Shown one piece after another: positions 1 to 7,645 of a stretch of 64,000 bases of DNA. The DNA lies in NCBI RefSeq assembly GCF_937425535.1, contig NZ_OW485601.1, positions 5,687,501-5,751,500 on the forward strand, given 5' to 3'. Both the position numbers and the translations under genes were made by a program. A model generated the notes under the pieces. The model worked only from the letters and a program-made list of their open reading frames with translations, did no database searches and was not told the DNA's origin. Origin of the DNA: Rhodovastum atsumiense. Lineage in GTDB: Bacteria > Pseudomonadota > Alphaproteobacteria > Acetobacterales > Acetobacteraceae. Position 1 is the first letter of the stretch. Every line of letters starts with the position of its first letter.

Positions 1-260
1 CCACTGGAGGAGACCACCAGCAGGTTGGGCGCCCGCGCCAGCAGCCCGGCGGTCGCATGGAACCGCAGCGGCAGCTCGGAGCGGGTGGCGCCGATCTGGT
101 AGGCGTGGGCGGCGCCGATCACCGCCTCGACCTCGCTGTCCGGGCTGTCGTTGTCCAGCCGGTCCAGGCGGATGTCGGGCCGGGCCAGCAGCAGGTCGGC
201 GAAGACCTGATGACTCAGGCGGTTGAAGTAGAAGACGCGCTTGGTCTCGACGGTGGCCAT
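1..260 (-). CDS. D-2-hydroxyacid dehydrogenase family protein, N-terminal part (runs off left edge)
   Basis: Only the first 86 codons or so are in the window; the gene continues past base 1. The translation starts MATVETKRVFYFNRLSHQVF and includes a stretch ending LLARAPNLLVVSSS, which resembles the substrate-binding N-terminal half of NAD-dependent D-2-hydroxyacid dehydrogenases just before the Rossmann domain. The ATG at 258-260 is preceded by a GAGGTCC Shine-Dalgarno sequence. It is divergent from the MoxR gene, with about 200 bases between them. The catalytic Arg/Glu/His residues lie outside the window, so substrate and activity cannot be judged. The family call is moderately secure; the specific enzyme is unknown. 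Confidence 0.6.
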   Translation of the reverse strand, partial: MATVETKRVFYFNRLSHQVFADLLLARPDIRLDRLDNDSPDSEVEAVIGAAHAYQIGATRSELPLRFHATAGLLARAPNLLVVSSS

Positions 261-459
261 GCAACGGACCTCGACAGACGGGCGCGGCAACCTAATGGCG
301 GATCCCCAAGGCCACAATCGCGCCCGGGGCGTCCGAGGCGCGCCCCCATTGCATGCCACGCGGCTGAGCAGGAACGGTTTCCGGCCCGGCTTTCTTTGGG
401 TCTTCGCCTTTGCCGCCCCGACCCGCTACCCTTTCGCCAGCCAGACGGAGGACCGATCC

Positions 460-1302
460 TTGGGATTCAGGAGCACGCAGCGTTACATCGCCTCGCGCGA
501 TCTGGAAGTGGCCGTGAACGCGGCGGTGACGCTGCAACGGCCGCTGCTGGTGAAGGGGGAACCCGGCACCGGCAAGACCGTGCTGGCCCAGGAAGTCGCC
601 ACCGCGCTGGGGCTGCGCCTGATCGAATGGCACATCAAGTCAACCACCAAGGCGCAGCAGGGGCTTTACGAGTACGATGCGGTATCCCGCCTGCGCGATG
701 GCCAGCTCGGCGATCCGCGGGTGCATGACATCTCCAACTACATCCTGCGCGGCAAGCTCTGGGAAGCGTTCGAGAGTCCCGATCCGGTGGTGGTGCTGAT
801 CGACGAGATCGACAAGGCCGACATCGAGTTTCCCAACGATCTGCTGCTGGAACTCGACCGCATGGAGTTCCATGTCTACGAAACGCGGCAGACCATCGCC
901 GCCCGGCACCGCCCGATCGTGCTGATCACCAGCAACAACGAGAAGGAACTGCCCGACGCCTTCCTGCGGCGCTGCTTCTTCCACTACATCCGCTTTCCCG
1001 ACCGCGAGACGATGGAGCGGATCGTGCAGGCGCATTACCCGGACATCCGCCAGGACCTCGCGCGCGAGGCGCTGGAGCTGTTCTTCCGCATCCGCGACGT
1101 GCCCGGCCTGAAGAAGAAGCCGGCGACTTCCGAGCTGCTGGACTGGCTGAAGCTGCTGATGACCGAGGACCTGCCGGCCGAGGCGCTGCGCGCGCGCGAG
1201 CCGCAACTGGTGATCCCGCCGCTGCACGGGGCGCTGCTGAAGAACGAGCAGGACGTGCAACTGTTCGAGCGGCTGGCCTTCCTTTCGCGCCGCGGCGGTT
1301 AG
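460..1302 (+). CDS. MoxR family AAA+ ATPase
   Basis: A 280-residue cytoplasmic AAA+ ATPase of the MoxR type, a chaperone-like ATPase that usually works with a von Willebrand factor A (VWA) partner to mature or insert cofactors into client enzymes. Walker A GEPGTGKT is at residues 33-40 and Walker B VVVLIDE at about 110-116; a sensor-like ITSNNEKELPDAFLRRC segment follows. The TTG at 460 is chosen because GGAGG lies at 447-451 with 8 bases of spacing, and the family usually begins a few residues before this YIAS motif; the frame is open upstream to 241 but that part looks non-coding. The VWA partner gene starts 4 bases after the stop, so the two are probably one transcript. The client is unknown; no cox or dehydrogenase genes are adjacent. 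Confidence 0.88.
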   Translation: MGFRSTQRYIASRDLEVAVNAAVTLQRPLLVKGEPGTGKTVLAQEVATALGLRLIEWHIKSTTKAQQGLYEYDAVSRLRDGQLGDPRVHDISNYILRGKLWEAFESPDPVVVLIDEIDKADIEFPNDLLLELDRMEFHVYETRQTIAARHRPIVLITSNNEKELPDAFLRRCFFHYIRFPDRETMERIVQAHYPDIRQDLAREALELFFRIRDVPGLKKKPATSELLDWLKLLMTEDLPAEALRAREPQLVIPPLHGALLKNEQDVQLFERLAFLSRRGG

Positions 1303-1306
1303 CGCC

Positions 1307-2485
1307 ATGTTCGTCCCCTTCATCCTGGCGCTGCGGCAGGCCGGCATCCCGGCCTCGCTGACCGAGTACCTGGCCCTGCTGGGCGCGATGAAGGCGGGGG
1401 TGGCCGCCTACAGCATTGAGGATTTCTACTATCTCAGCCGGGCGGCGCTGGTGAAGGACGAGCGCCTGCTCGATCGTTTCGACCGCGTCTTCGCCGAATG
1501 CTTCAAGGGGGTGGAGACGCCGCCGGGCGAGGCTCCGCGCGAACTGCCCGAGGAATGGCTGCGCAAGCTGGCCGAGAAGCTGCTCACGCCCGAGGAGATG
1601 GCGCAGATCGAGGCGCTCGGCGGCTTCGAGAAACTGATGGAGACGTTGCGCCAGCGCCTCGCCGAACAGAAGGGACGGCACCAGGGCGGGTCCAAATGGA
1701 TCGGCACCGCCGGGACCTCGCCCTTCGGCGCCTATGGCTACAACCCCGAGGGCGTGCGCATCGGCCAGGAGGAAAGCCAGCACCGGCGCGCGGTGAAGGT
1801 GTGGGACCGGCGCGAGTTCCGCGATCTCGACGGCGATGTCGCGCTCGGCACCCGCAACCTGAAGCTGGCGTTGCGCCGGTTGCGCCGCTTCGCCCGGCAG
1901 GGGGCGGCGACCGAGCTCGACCTGCCCGACACCGTGCGCGCCACCGCGAGCAATGCCGGGCAACTTGACCTGAAGCTGGTGCCGGAGCGGCACAACGCGG
2001 TGAAGCTGCTGCTCTGCTTTGACATCGGCGGCTCGATGGACGAGCACGTGCGGCTGTGCGAGCAGTTGTTCTCGGCGGCCCGCACCGAGTTCAAGCACCT
2101 CGAGTATTTCTATTTCCACAACTGCCCTTACGAGCAGCTCTGGCGCGACAACCGCCGCCGCGGCGAGAGCGCCATGCCCACGCTGCAATTGCTGCGCACC
2201 TACGGCGCCGATTACCGCCTGATCTTCGTCGGCGACGCCTCCATGAGCCCGTACGAGATCACCCATGCCGGCGGCAGCGTCGAGCACTGGAACGAGGAAG
2301 CCGGCATGGTCTGGCTGCAGCGGCTGACCGGGCAGTACCGCCGCGCCGCCTGGCTCAATCCGCTGGAGCCGCAGCGCTGGGCCTATACCCGCTCGGTCGG
2401 GATGGTGCGGCAGTTGATGGAAGGGCGGATGTACCCGCTGACGGTCTCGGGCATCGAGGACATGACCCGCGACCTCGCGCGGTAG
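1307..2485 (+). CDS. VWA domain-containing CoxE-like protein
   Basis: A 392-residue protein whose C-terminal half is a VWA fold with a MIDAS metal site: the DIGGSM motif begins at residue 239 (DxGxS, a common variant of DxSxS). The N-terminal half (FVPFILALRQAGIPASLTEY) matches the CoxE/YehP-like family seen next to MoxR ATPases. Members pair with the ATPase to remodel or metallate client proteins in the cytoplasm. No signal peptide or membrane segment is visible. It follows the ATPase by 4 bases, which supports co-translation and a shared job. The client enzyme cannot be inferred from the neighbours. Confidence 0.85.
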   Translation: MFVPFILALRQAGIPASLTEYLALLGAMKAGVAAYSIEDFYYLSRAALVKDERLLDRFDRVFAECFKGVETPPGEAPRELPEEWLRKLAEKLLTPEEMAQIEALGGFEKLMETLRQRLAEQKGRHQGGSKWIGTAGTSPFGAYGYNPEGVRIGQEESQHRRAVKVWDRREFRDLDGDVALGTRNLKLALRRLRRFARQGAATELDLPDTVRATASNAGQLDLKLVPERHNAVKLLLCFDIGGSMDEHVRLCEQLFSAARTEFKHLEYFYFHNCPYEQLWRDNRRRGESAMPTLQLLRTYGADYRLIFVGDASMSPYEITHAGGSVEHWNEEAGMVWLQRLTGQYRRAAWLNPLEPQRWAYTRSVGMVRQLMEGRMYPLTVSGIEDMTRDLAR

Positions 2486-2509
2486 CGCAGGCTCACGTGC
2501 GGACGGCGA

Positions 2510-3640
2510 TCAGATCGAGAAGCGCTTCACCGCGTCCGGATCGAGCGCGATGCCGAGCCCCGGGCCGGTCGGCACCTCGAGCATGCCTTCGCGCAGGCGG
2601 GGCGGTTCGGTCAGCACGTCGTCGCGCAACGGATTGCGGCCCACGTCGTACTCGATGAAAACCGGGGAGGGGTCCTCCTGACCGAGCGGCAGCGAGGCCA
2701 CCCAGTGCAGCGCCGCCACGAGGCCGACCCCGGTGCCCCGGCAGTGCGCCGACAGGCGCAGATGCCCCGCGCGCGCCAGGACTTCCACCGCCCGCGCGCC
2801 TTCGAATCCGCCGCACAGCGTCAGGTCGGGCTGCAGCACGGAGGCGATCCGCCCGTCTACGGCACGATGAAACTCGAACAGCGTGGACAGGGCCGCGCCG
2901 GCCGCGACCGGCATCGGCGCCTGTTGCGCCAGCGCGGCATAGCCATGCCAGTCCTGCGGCGCGAGCGGTTCCTCGTACCAGTGCACCCCGAAGGGCGTGA
3001 TGCGGCGCATGCTCTCCAGCGCGATTCCCGTCGTGTAGCCGCCGCCGGCCTCCACCAGCAGCAACGGGCGCTCGCCCAGCAGCCGGCGCGCCATGCGCAC
3101 GCGCATCAGGTCGTCGGCGGGGGAGCGGCCGATGCGGATCTTGGCCGCGGTGACCCCGCTCGCGTGCAACGCATCGAGCTGTGCCTCCAGCGCCATGTCC
3201 TGGTCGGCATCGGCGGTGAAATACCCGCCGGAGGCATAGACCGGCACGCGGTCGCGCTGCCGCCCGCCGATCAACTCGCTGACCGGCACGCCGAGCAGCT
3301 TGCCCATCGCGTCATGCGCGGCGATGTCGATGCCGCCGAGCAGCGCCGCCAACCCGCCCCGCAGCCCCGGATGCGGATGCCGCGCCAGCAGCGTCCGCGC
3401 GACACCGCGCTGGGCGAACACGCTGGTGCCGAGGAACGCCTCCCGGACCCGCTCCAGCCAGGCGCGGGCCACGCCACCCGGCCCCGCGACCTCGCCGATG
3501 CCACTCACGCCATCCTCGGTGTCGAGGATCACCAGCCCGGCCTCGCGCGTCGCTTCCAGCCCGCGCGCCGTGCCGTAGGCATCGCCGGGATCCATCCTGT
3601 AGGTAACCGGCACGATGGAAATGTCGCGGATGCGCGACAT
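2510..3640 (-). CDS. Mandelate racemase/muconate lactonizing enzyme family protein with altered metal ligands
   Basis: A 376-residue enolase-superfamily protein: an N-terminal capping domain (about 1-125) and a TIM barrel. The Lys-x-Arg of the catalytic KxK position is at K167/R169 and the second metal ligand region WYEEP is at about 221-225. The first ligand position, normally an Asp in a VDAN motif, reads VEAG (E197). At the third, normally Gly-Glu or Gly-Asp, it reads AAGAAL, with Ala at 249 where the acid is expected. The enzyme therefore may bind Mg2+ poorly, use another ligand or have lost catalysis. The start has a good GGAGGCAGAC ribosome site. It converges on the VWA gene with 24 bases between stops. 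Substrate unknown. Confidence 0.85.
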   Translation of the reverse strand: MSRIRDISIVPVTYRMDPGDAYGTARGLEATREAGLVILDTEDGVSGIGEVAGPGGVARAWLERVREAFLGTSVFAQRGVARTLLARHPHPGLRGGLAALLGGIDIAAHDAMGKLLGVPVSELIGGRQRDRVPVYASGGYFTADADQDMALEAQLDALHASGVTAAKIRIGRSPADDLMRVRMARRLLGERPLLLVEAGGGYTTGIALESMRRITPFGVHWYEEPLAPQDWHGYAALAQQAPMPVAAGAALSTLFEFHRAVDGRIASVLQPDLTLCGGFEGARAVEVLARAGHLRLSAHCRGTGVGLVAALHWVASLPLGQEDPSPVFIEYDVGRNPLRDDVLTEPPRLREGMLEVPTGPGLGIALDPDAVKRFSI

Positions 3641-3774
3641 GTCTGCCTCCGCTCAAGCGTCCGGGAGATAAGGATAGGAAGCCGCATCAGGCCGCACAAT
3701 CACCCTGCGCCACCGGTTGCGCGCCGGACCGGCGGGTACACATCGCGACATAATGCAGAAACAGGGAGGCCAGG

Positions 3775-4572
3775 ATGACGCGTGCGTCACGGGAATGGCG
3801 AATCAGCCTGTCGGAAGGGGAGTTGGAGGCCGCCTGGTGGGGCGCGCCACCCGAGGCCGCCCCCAGCTTCGTGCTGCTGCACGAAGGGCTTGGCTGCATA
3901 TCCCTCTGGCGCGACCTGCCGGCATGGCTTGCCGGGCGAACCGGCTTCGGCGTGTTCGCCTATTCGCGCCTGGGCTATGGCAAATCCGGCCGCAATCCGG
4001 CGCCCTGGCCGCTCGACTACCTGCGCCGGGAAGCCGGCTGGGTGCTGCCACGGGTGCTGGACGCGGCGGAGATCCGCCAGGCCGTGCTGATCGGGCATTC
4101 CGACGGCGGCTCGATCGCGGCGATTCACGCGGCCACGCAGGATGACCCGCGCATCGCCGGGCTGGTGCTGATCGCCCCGCATTTCCTCATGGAGCCGCAG
4201 GTGCTGGCCGGGATCACCGCCGCCCGCGAAGCCTATCTCGAAAGCGATTTCCGCGTCCGGCTCGGGCGGTACCACGCCCATGTGGACGACGCCTTCTGGG
4301 GCTGGAACCGGGCCTGGCTCGATCCGGCCTTTGCCCGCGACTTCGACCTCTCGGGCGATCTGCGGAACGTGAGCAAGCCGATGCTGGTGATCCAGGGAGA
4401 AGACGACCCGTACGGGACGGCAGCACAACCGGAGGCGGCGGCGCGGCTGGCGCGCGCGGAGGTGGAAGTGGCCATGATTCCCGGCGCCAGGCACGCCCCG
4501 CATCTGGAAGCGCCGGACCGGACACGCCCGCTGATCGCTGCTTTTTCCGAACGGATGCTCAAGCGAATATGA
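3775..4572 (+). CDS. Alpha/beta hydrolase
   Basis: A 265-residue cytoplasmic alpha/beta-hydrolase. The nucleophile elbow is GHSDGGS with the catalytic Ser at about residue 109; an oxyanion region LLHEGLG lies near 35-41. The later IQGEDDPYG and GARHAPHLEAP segments supply the likely Asp and His of the triad. There is no signal peptide. The ATG at 3775 follows GGAGGCCAGG. Substrate is not readable from sequence. It lies upstream of, and convergent with, the BoxR-like gene; alpha/beta hydrolases also occur in benzoyl-CoA (box) gene sets, so a link to aromatic acyl-CoA metabolism is possible but unproven. Confidence 0.85.
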   Translation: MTRASREWRISLSEGELEAAWWGAPPEAAPSFVLLHEGLGCISLWRDLPAWLAGRTGFGVFAYSRLGYGKSGRNPAPWPLDYLRREAGWVLPRVLDAAEIRQAVLIGHSDGGSIAAIHAATQDDPRIAGLVLIAPHFLMEPQVLAGITAAREAYLESDFRVRLGRYHAHVDDAFWGWNRAWLDPAFARDFDLSGDLRNVSKPMLVIQGEDDPYGTAAQPEAAARLARAEVEVAMIPGARHAPHLEAPDRTRPLIAAFSERMLKRI

Positions 4573-4585
4573 ATTATATTTCGCT

Positions 4586-4614
4586 TTGCCGCCGTGCGAT
4601 TCGGGCATTATAGT
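4586..4614 (+). promoter_or_regulatory. Sigma-70-type promoter upstream of a candidate structured RNA
   Basis: TTGCCG at 4586-4591 and TATAGT at 4609-4614 are separated by exactly 17 bases, close to the sigma-70 consensus and conspicuous in such GC-rich DNA. It lies 14 bases after the hydrolase stop and points into a region with no credible gene on the plus strand, so transcription would begin near 4621 and produce a non-coding RNA. Confidence 0.45.
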
Positions 4615-4619
4615 GCCTG

Positions 4620-4815
4620 CAACCCAAGGCGGAGGATGGTTCGACGGCGTTGTGCTCCGGTTGCGAGACCGGTACACGGCAGCGGTTTGACCTCCGAAGG
4701 CCGACCCAGGCAGCCAAGTCGGCGCTGATGACCGATGTGCCAGGCAGCTTTCGTCCAGGAGAGCAATGCCAAACACTGCGGCAGCAGGACGGAGGGGGTT
4801 AACCTCTCCGTCCTT
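4620..4815 (+). ncRNA. Candidate structured non-coding RNA, family not recognised
   Basis: About 195 bases downstream of the promoter at 4586-4614 contain nested pairing: CGGAGG (4630-4635) with CCTCCG (4691-4696) enclosing CCGGT (4657-4661) with ACCGG (4668-4672) around a TGCGAG loop. The region ends in a perfect 9-bp hairpin, AGGACGGAG (4786-4794) with CTCCGTCCT (4806-4814). Alternatively, bases 4626-4635 can pair with 4803-4815 (two bulges), joining the two ends in a 6S-RNA-like way. Size and end pairing are compatible with 6S RNA, but I cannot recognise the family. It is not a tRNA: there is no proper anticodon or T arm on either strand. Neighbouring small open frames look like chance. 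Confidence 0.3.
4786..4814. terminator. Strong hairpin, possible terminator without a clear U-tract
   Basis: Perfect 9-bp arms AGGACGGAG and CTCCGTCCT enclose an 11-base loop containing GGTTAACC. The sequence after it (TGTGCTG) is not a run of T, so intrinsic termination would be weak. It could end the candidate RNA on the plus strand or the convergent BoxR-like transcript on the minus strand. Confidence 0.4.
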
Positions 4816-5011
4816 GTGCTGTTGCGGCGGCTCCGGTGGCGCCCCACCACAGCTTCCATTGAAAACAAAAGCATGACGCGCCCCGACCGGGCGTTGTCAG
4901 TGCAGGAGCGGTCCGGCCGTCATGGCCCCCACGAGAGTCGGTTGCATCCGCAACATCATGCAAAATACCCCGCCTGCCGGTCCGGCGGCCACGGATGCTG
5001 CGGCGCCGGCA

Positions 5012-5902
5012 TCAGGGCTCCAGCAGGTCCAGCAGGTCCCTGAAACTGCGGTCCTCGTCCTGGCCCGAGGTATCCAGCACCAGGTCGGCGCGGGCATAGA
5101 GGCTTTCGCGGCTGGCCAGGATCGACTTCAGGTCGCGCATCGCCTGCCGTGAGTCACGGATCGGCCGCAAATCGCCCTGCTCGACCACCCGGCGCATGTG
5201 CTCGTCGGGCGAGGTGCGGATCCAGACCACGCGGCAATGCGCGAGCAGCGTCTCGTAGGTGTCGGGCTCGGTGACGAGGCTGCCGCCGGTCGCGATCACC
5301 ATGCCGCCGGGACCGGCGAGCAGCCGGTCCAGCGCCGCCCGCTCCAGCCGCCGGAACGCCGCCTGGCCCTGCATCTCGAAGATCTCGCGCAGTTCCACCG
5401 CGGCCTCGCGCTCGATCTCGCGATCGAGTTCGTGGAAGGGCACGCCACGCCGCCCGGCGAGGCGGCGCCCGAGCGTGCTCTTGCCGGCGCCGCGCAGGCC
5501 GACCAGGGCGATGCGCTGGCGCCGCAAGTCCGGCCGCACCGCCAGGAAGCGCTCGGCGAGCAGGTGCCGCGCCTCGGCCAGTTGCGCCGGCGAGAGGCGT
5601 TCGAGCAGGCGTTGCACCGGCAGCAGTTCCGGTGGTGGCTCGGCCACCTCCTGCAGCAGCACCCCGACCGGCACCCCGAGTGCCGCGGCGATGCGGTGCA
5701 GCAGCACCAGCGAGGCATTGCCCGTGCCCGCCTCGAGCTGGGCGATGTAGCGCTCCGACACGCGCGATTGCCGGGCCAGGGCACGGCGGGTCATGGCCCG
5801 GCGCGCCCGCAGCAGGCGCAGCCGGGAGGCGAGGGCCTGCAGCACCGGATCGCCGGAGTCCGTGTCCGCGGCTTCAGGCATGGCAGCTTGCCGGCGGGTC
5901 AT
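5012..5902 (-). CDS. boxR: BoxR-like XRE regulator with shikimate-kinase-like domain
   Basis: A 296-residue fusion of an XRE-type helix-turn-helix (about 20-80, including SRVSERYIAQLEAGTGNASL) and a shikimate-kinase-like domain with Walker A GLRGAGKST at 135-143. This architecture is that of BoxR, the benzoyl-CoA-responsive repressor of aerobic benzoate (box) genes, where the kinase-like domain binds the effector. No boxABCD or benzoate-CoA ligase gene is visible here, so its targets are elsewhere or the name does not fit exactly. The start ATG at 5900-5902 is a choice; ATG at 5879-5881 is an alternative, and both have weak ribosome sites. It is divergent from the ABC permease gene, 84 bases away. 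Confidence 0.78.
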   Translation of the reverse strand: MTRRQAAMPEAADTDSGDPVLQALASRLRLLRARRAMTRRALARQSRVSERYIAQLEAGTGNASLVLLHRIAAALGVPVGVLLQEVAEPPPELLPVQRLLERLSPAQLAEARHLLAERFLAVRPDLRRQRIALVGLRGAGKSTLGRRLAGRRGVPFHELDREIEREAAVELREIFEMQGQAAFRRLERAALDRLLAGPGGMVIATGGSLVTEPDTYETLLAHCRVVWIRTSPDEHMRRVVEQGDLRPIRDSRQAMRDLKSILASRESLYARADLVLDTSGQDEDRSFRDLLDLLEP

Positions 5903-5986
5903 CTTCGCCCGATAGTCCGGGCTACGTGCGCAGCGATAAGGCCCCATGGTGGCCGCGGGGGAAGCAACTTGGCAGCACGCGTGAAC

Positions 5987-7645
5987 ATGTCAGCCGACAT
6001 AGCGCCGGATGCGACGGCGCGCCGGCCGCAGAGAGAGGCGACGGCGCGGCTGTGGTCCGGCCTGTTGCTGGCCGTGCCCGTCCTGCTGTTGCTGGTGCCG
6101 TTGGCGCTGCTGCTGCTCGATGCCCTGATCGACACGGATTCGCGTGCCGGGGACACGGCGTTTCCGGAGCTGTCCGTCCGGCATTTTGCGGACGTGCTGG
6201 CGGACCCGGCCTTGCGCGCGGCCATCCTGAACGGGGTGGCGGCCTGTGGTGGCGGAACGGTGGTCGCGGTGATCATCGGATTTGCCTTCGCCTGGATCGT
6301 GGTACGGACCGACGCCCCTGGGAAGCGCTTCATCGCGGCAGCCGGCCTGCTGCCGCTGCTCATGCCGCCTCTGGTCGCGGGCATCGCCTGGTCGATGCCG
6401 GCCTGGCCCGGCCTGGAGGCGTGGGTGGATCTCCGGTCCCTGTCGGGCATCATCATCCTGTTCGGCTTCTATCATGCCCCCTATGTCGCCCTGTTCACCG
6501 CGGCGGCGCTGTGGCGCATGGATCCCACGCTCGAAGACGCCGCGGAGCTCGCGGGGGCGGGCGCGCTGCGCCGCGTGGCCACGGTGACCTTGCCATCGAT
6601 CCTTCCGATGCTTCTCTCCACGGCGCTGCTGGCCTTCGCGGTCATGCTCGGCAATTACGGCATTCCGGCGGCATTGGGCACGCCCGGCCATCGCTCCCTG
6701 CCCAGCACCGCCATCTTCGCGCTGGCCGCATCGCCTGGTCATGGGCACGCGGCTGCCGCGCTGGCGGTGATGCTGGCAGGCGTCACCGCGCTGCTGGTGC
6801 TGCCGCAACACCGGATCCTCGTCGCGCCGGAAATTCGCCCACGTGCCGGCGGGGCGTTCCGGCCGCGACAGGTGAAACCACGCGCGTGGCAATGGCTGAT
6901 GCCCGGGCTGGCAGCGCTGTATCTGCTGCTGGTGCTCGGCCTGCCCCTGCTGGGGTTGCTGCTCGCGGCGCAGCATGACGGCTGGCTGCAGGTCCGGCGC
7001 CTGTTCCAGGATCCGCAGGCCATGTCGTCGATCGGCACCACGCTCCGCCTCGCGCTGGTCACTGCCTTTGCCGGCACCGGGCTCGCCCTGGCGATCGCCT
7101 ACACCCTGGCGCGCACGCGCGTGCCCGGACGCTGGGTGATCGGCCTGCTGGCCACGCTGCCGCTTGCCGTTCCTGGCCTGGTGATCGGCTTTGCCCATGA
7201 CCGGACCTGGATCGACCTGTCTCCCGGTTCGTACGGCACGGTGTCGATCCTGGCGCTGGCTTTCGTGATCCGCTTCCTCCCCATCGGCATCCGGGCGGCC
7301 TCGGCCGCGCTGGCGGTGGTGCACAAGGATCTGGAAGAGGCAGCCTGGATCTGCGGACATCCGGTGCCCTCCGCCATCCGCACCATCGTGCTGCCGCTGG
7401 CCCGGCCGGGCCTGGCCGCCGCCCTGGTACTGTCGTGCATCCTGACGATCCGTGAACTTGGCACCGCGCTGTTGCTCTGTTCCGATGGCGACCGGGTGAT
7501 GACCGTGCAGGTGCTGGCCATGTACGAACGCGGCGATGCCGGCCTCGCCGCGGTATTGAGCCTGGTGCTGATGCTCCTGCTCGGCACGCTGCTCGGCGGC
7601 GCGGCCTGGCTCTTGCGCGTCGGCGCCCGCCCGCGGCGCCGGTGA
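5987..7645 (+). CDS. ABC transporter permease, fused two-domain FbpB/iron(III)-type
   Basis: A 552-residue inner-membrane permease with about 12 transmembrane segments in two homologous halves, as in FbpB-type permeases for iron(III), thiamine or 2-aminoethylphosphonate. Each half has an EAA-type loop for contact with the ATPase: EDAAELAGAGALRR in the first, EEAAWICGHPVPSA in the second. The ATG at 5987 is chosen; in-frame GTG (5981) and TTG (5969, close to GGGGGAAG) are alternatives. The frame is open upstream into the boxR region, where it is only antisense shadow. The ATPase gene overlaps the stop. No periplasmic binding protein gene is adjacent, so the substrate is unknown. Confidence 0.85.
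   Translation: MSADIAPDATARRPQREATARLWSGLLLAVPVLLLLVPLALLLLDALIDTDSRAGDTAFPELSVRHFADVLADPALRAAILNGVAACGGGTVVAVIIGFAFAWIVVRTDAPGKRFIAAAGLLPLLMPPLVAGIAWSMPAWPGLEAWVDLRSLSGIIILFGFYHAPYVALFTAAALWRMDPTLEDAAELAGAGALRRVATVTLPSILPMLLSTALLAFAVMLGNYGIPAALGTPGHRSLPSTAIFALAASPGHGHAAAALAVMLAGVTALLVLPQHRILVAPEIRPRAGGAFRPRQVKPRAWQWLMPGLAALYLLLVLGLPLLGLLLAAQHDGWLQVRRLFQDPQAMSSIGTTLRLALVTAFAGTGLALAIAYTLARTRVPGRWVIGLLATLPLAVPGLVIGFAHDRTWIDLSPGSYGTVSILALAFVIRFLPIGIRAASAALAVVHKDLEEAAWICGHPVPSAIRTIVLPLARPGLAAALVLSCILTIRELGTALLLCSDGDRVMTVQVLAMYERGDAGLAAVLSLVLMLLLGTLLGGAAWLLRVGARPRRR

Noticed and set aside
4630-4700. tRNA-like fold on either strand
   Set aside because: The GGTTCGA string lies in the wrong place, the anticodon-like loop has 6 or 8 bases, and no T arm or proper D arm can be formed.
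4735-5043. 102-codon plus-strand frame in the gap before boxR
   Set aside because: No ribosome site, overlaps the hairpin and runs into the boxR 3' end; no recognisable sequence.
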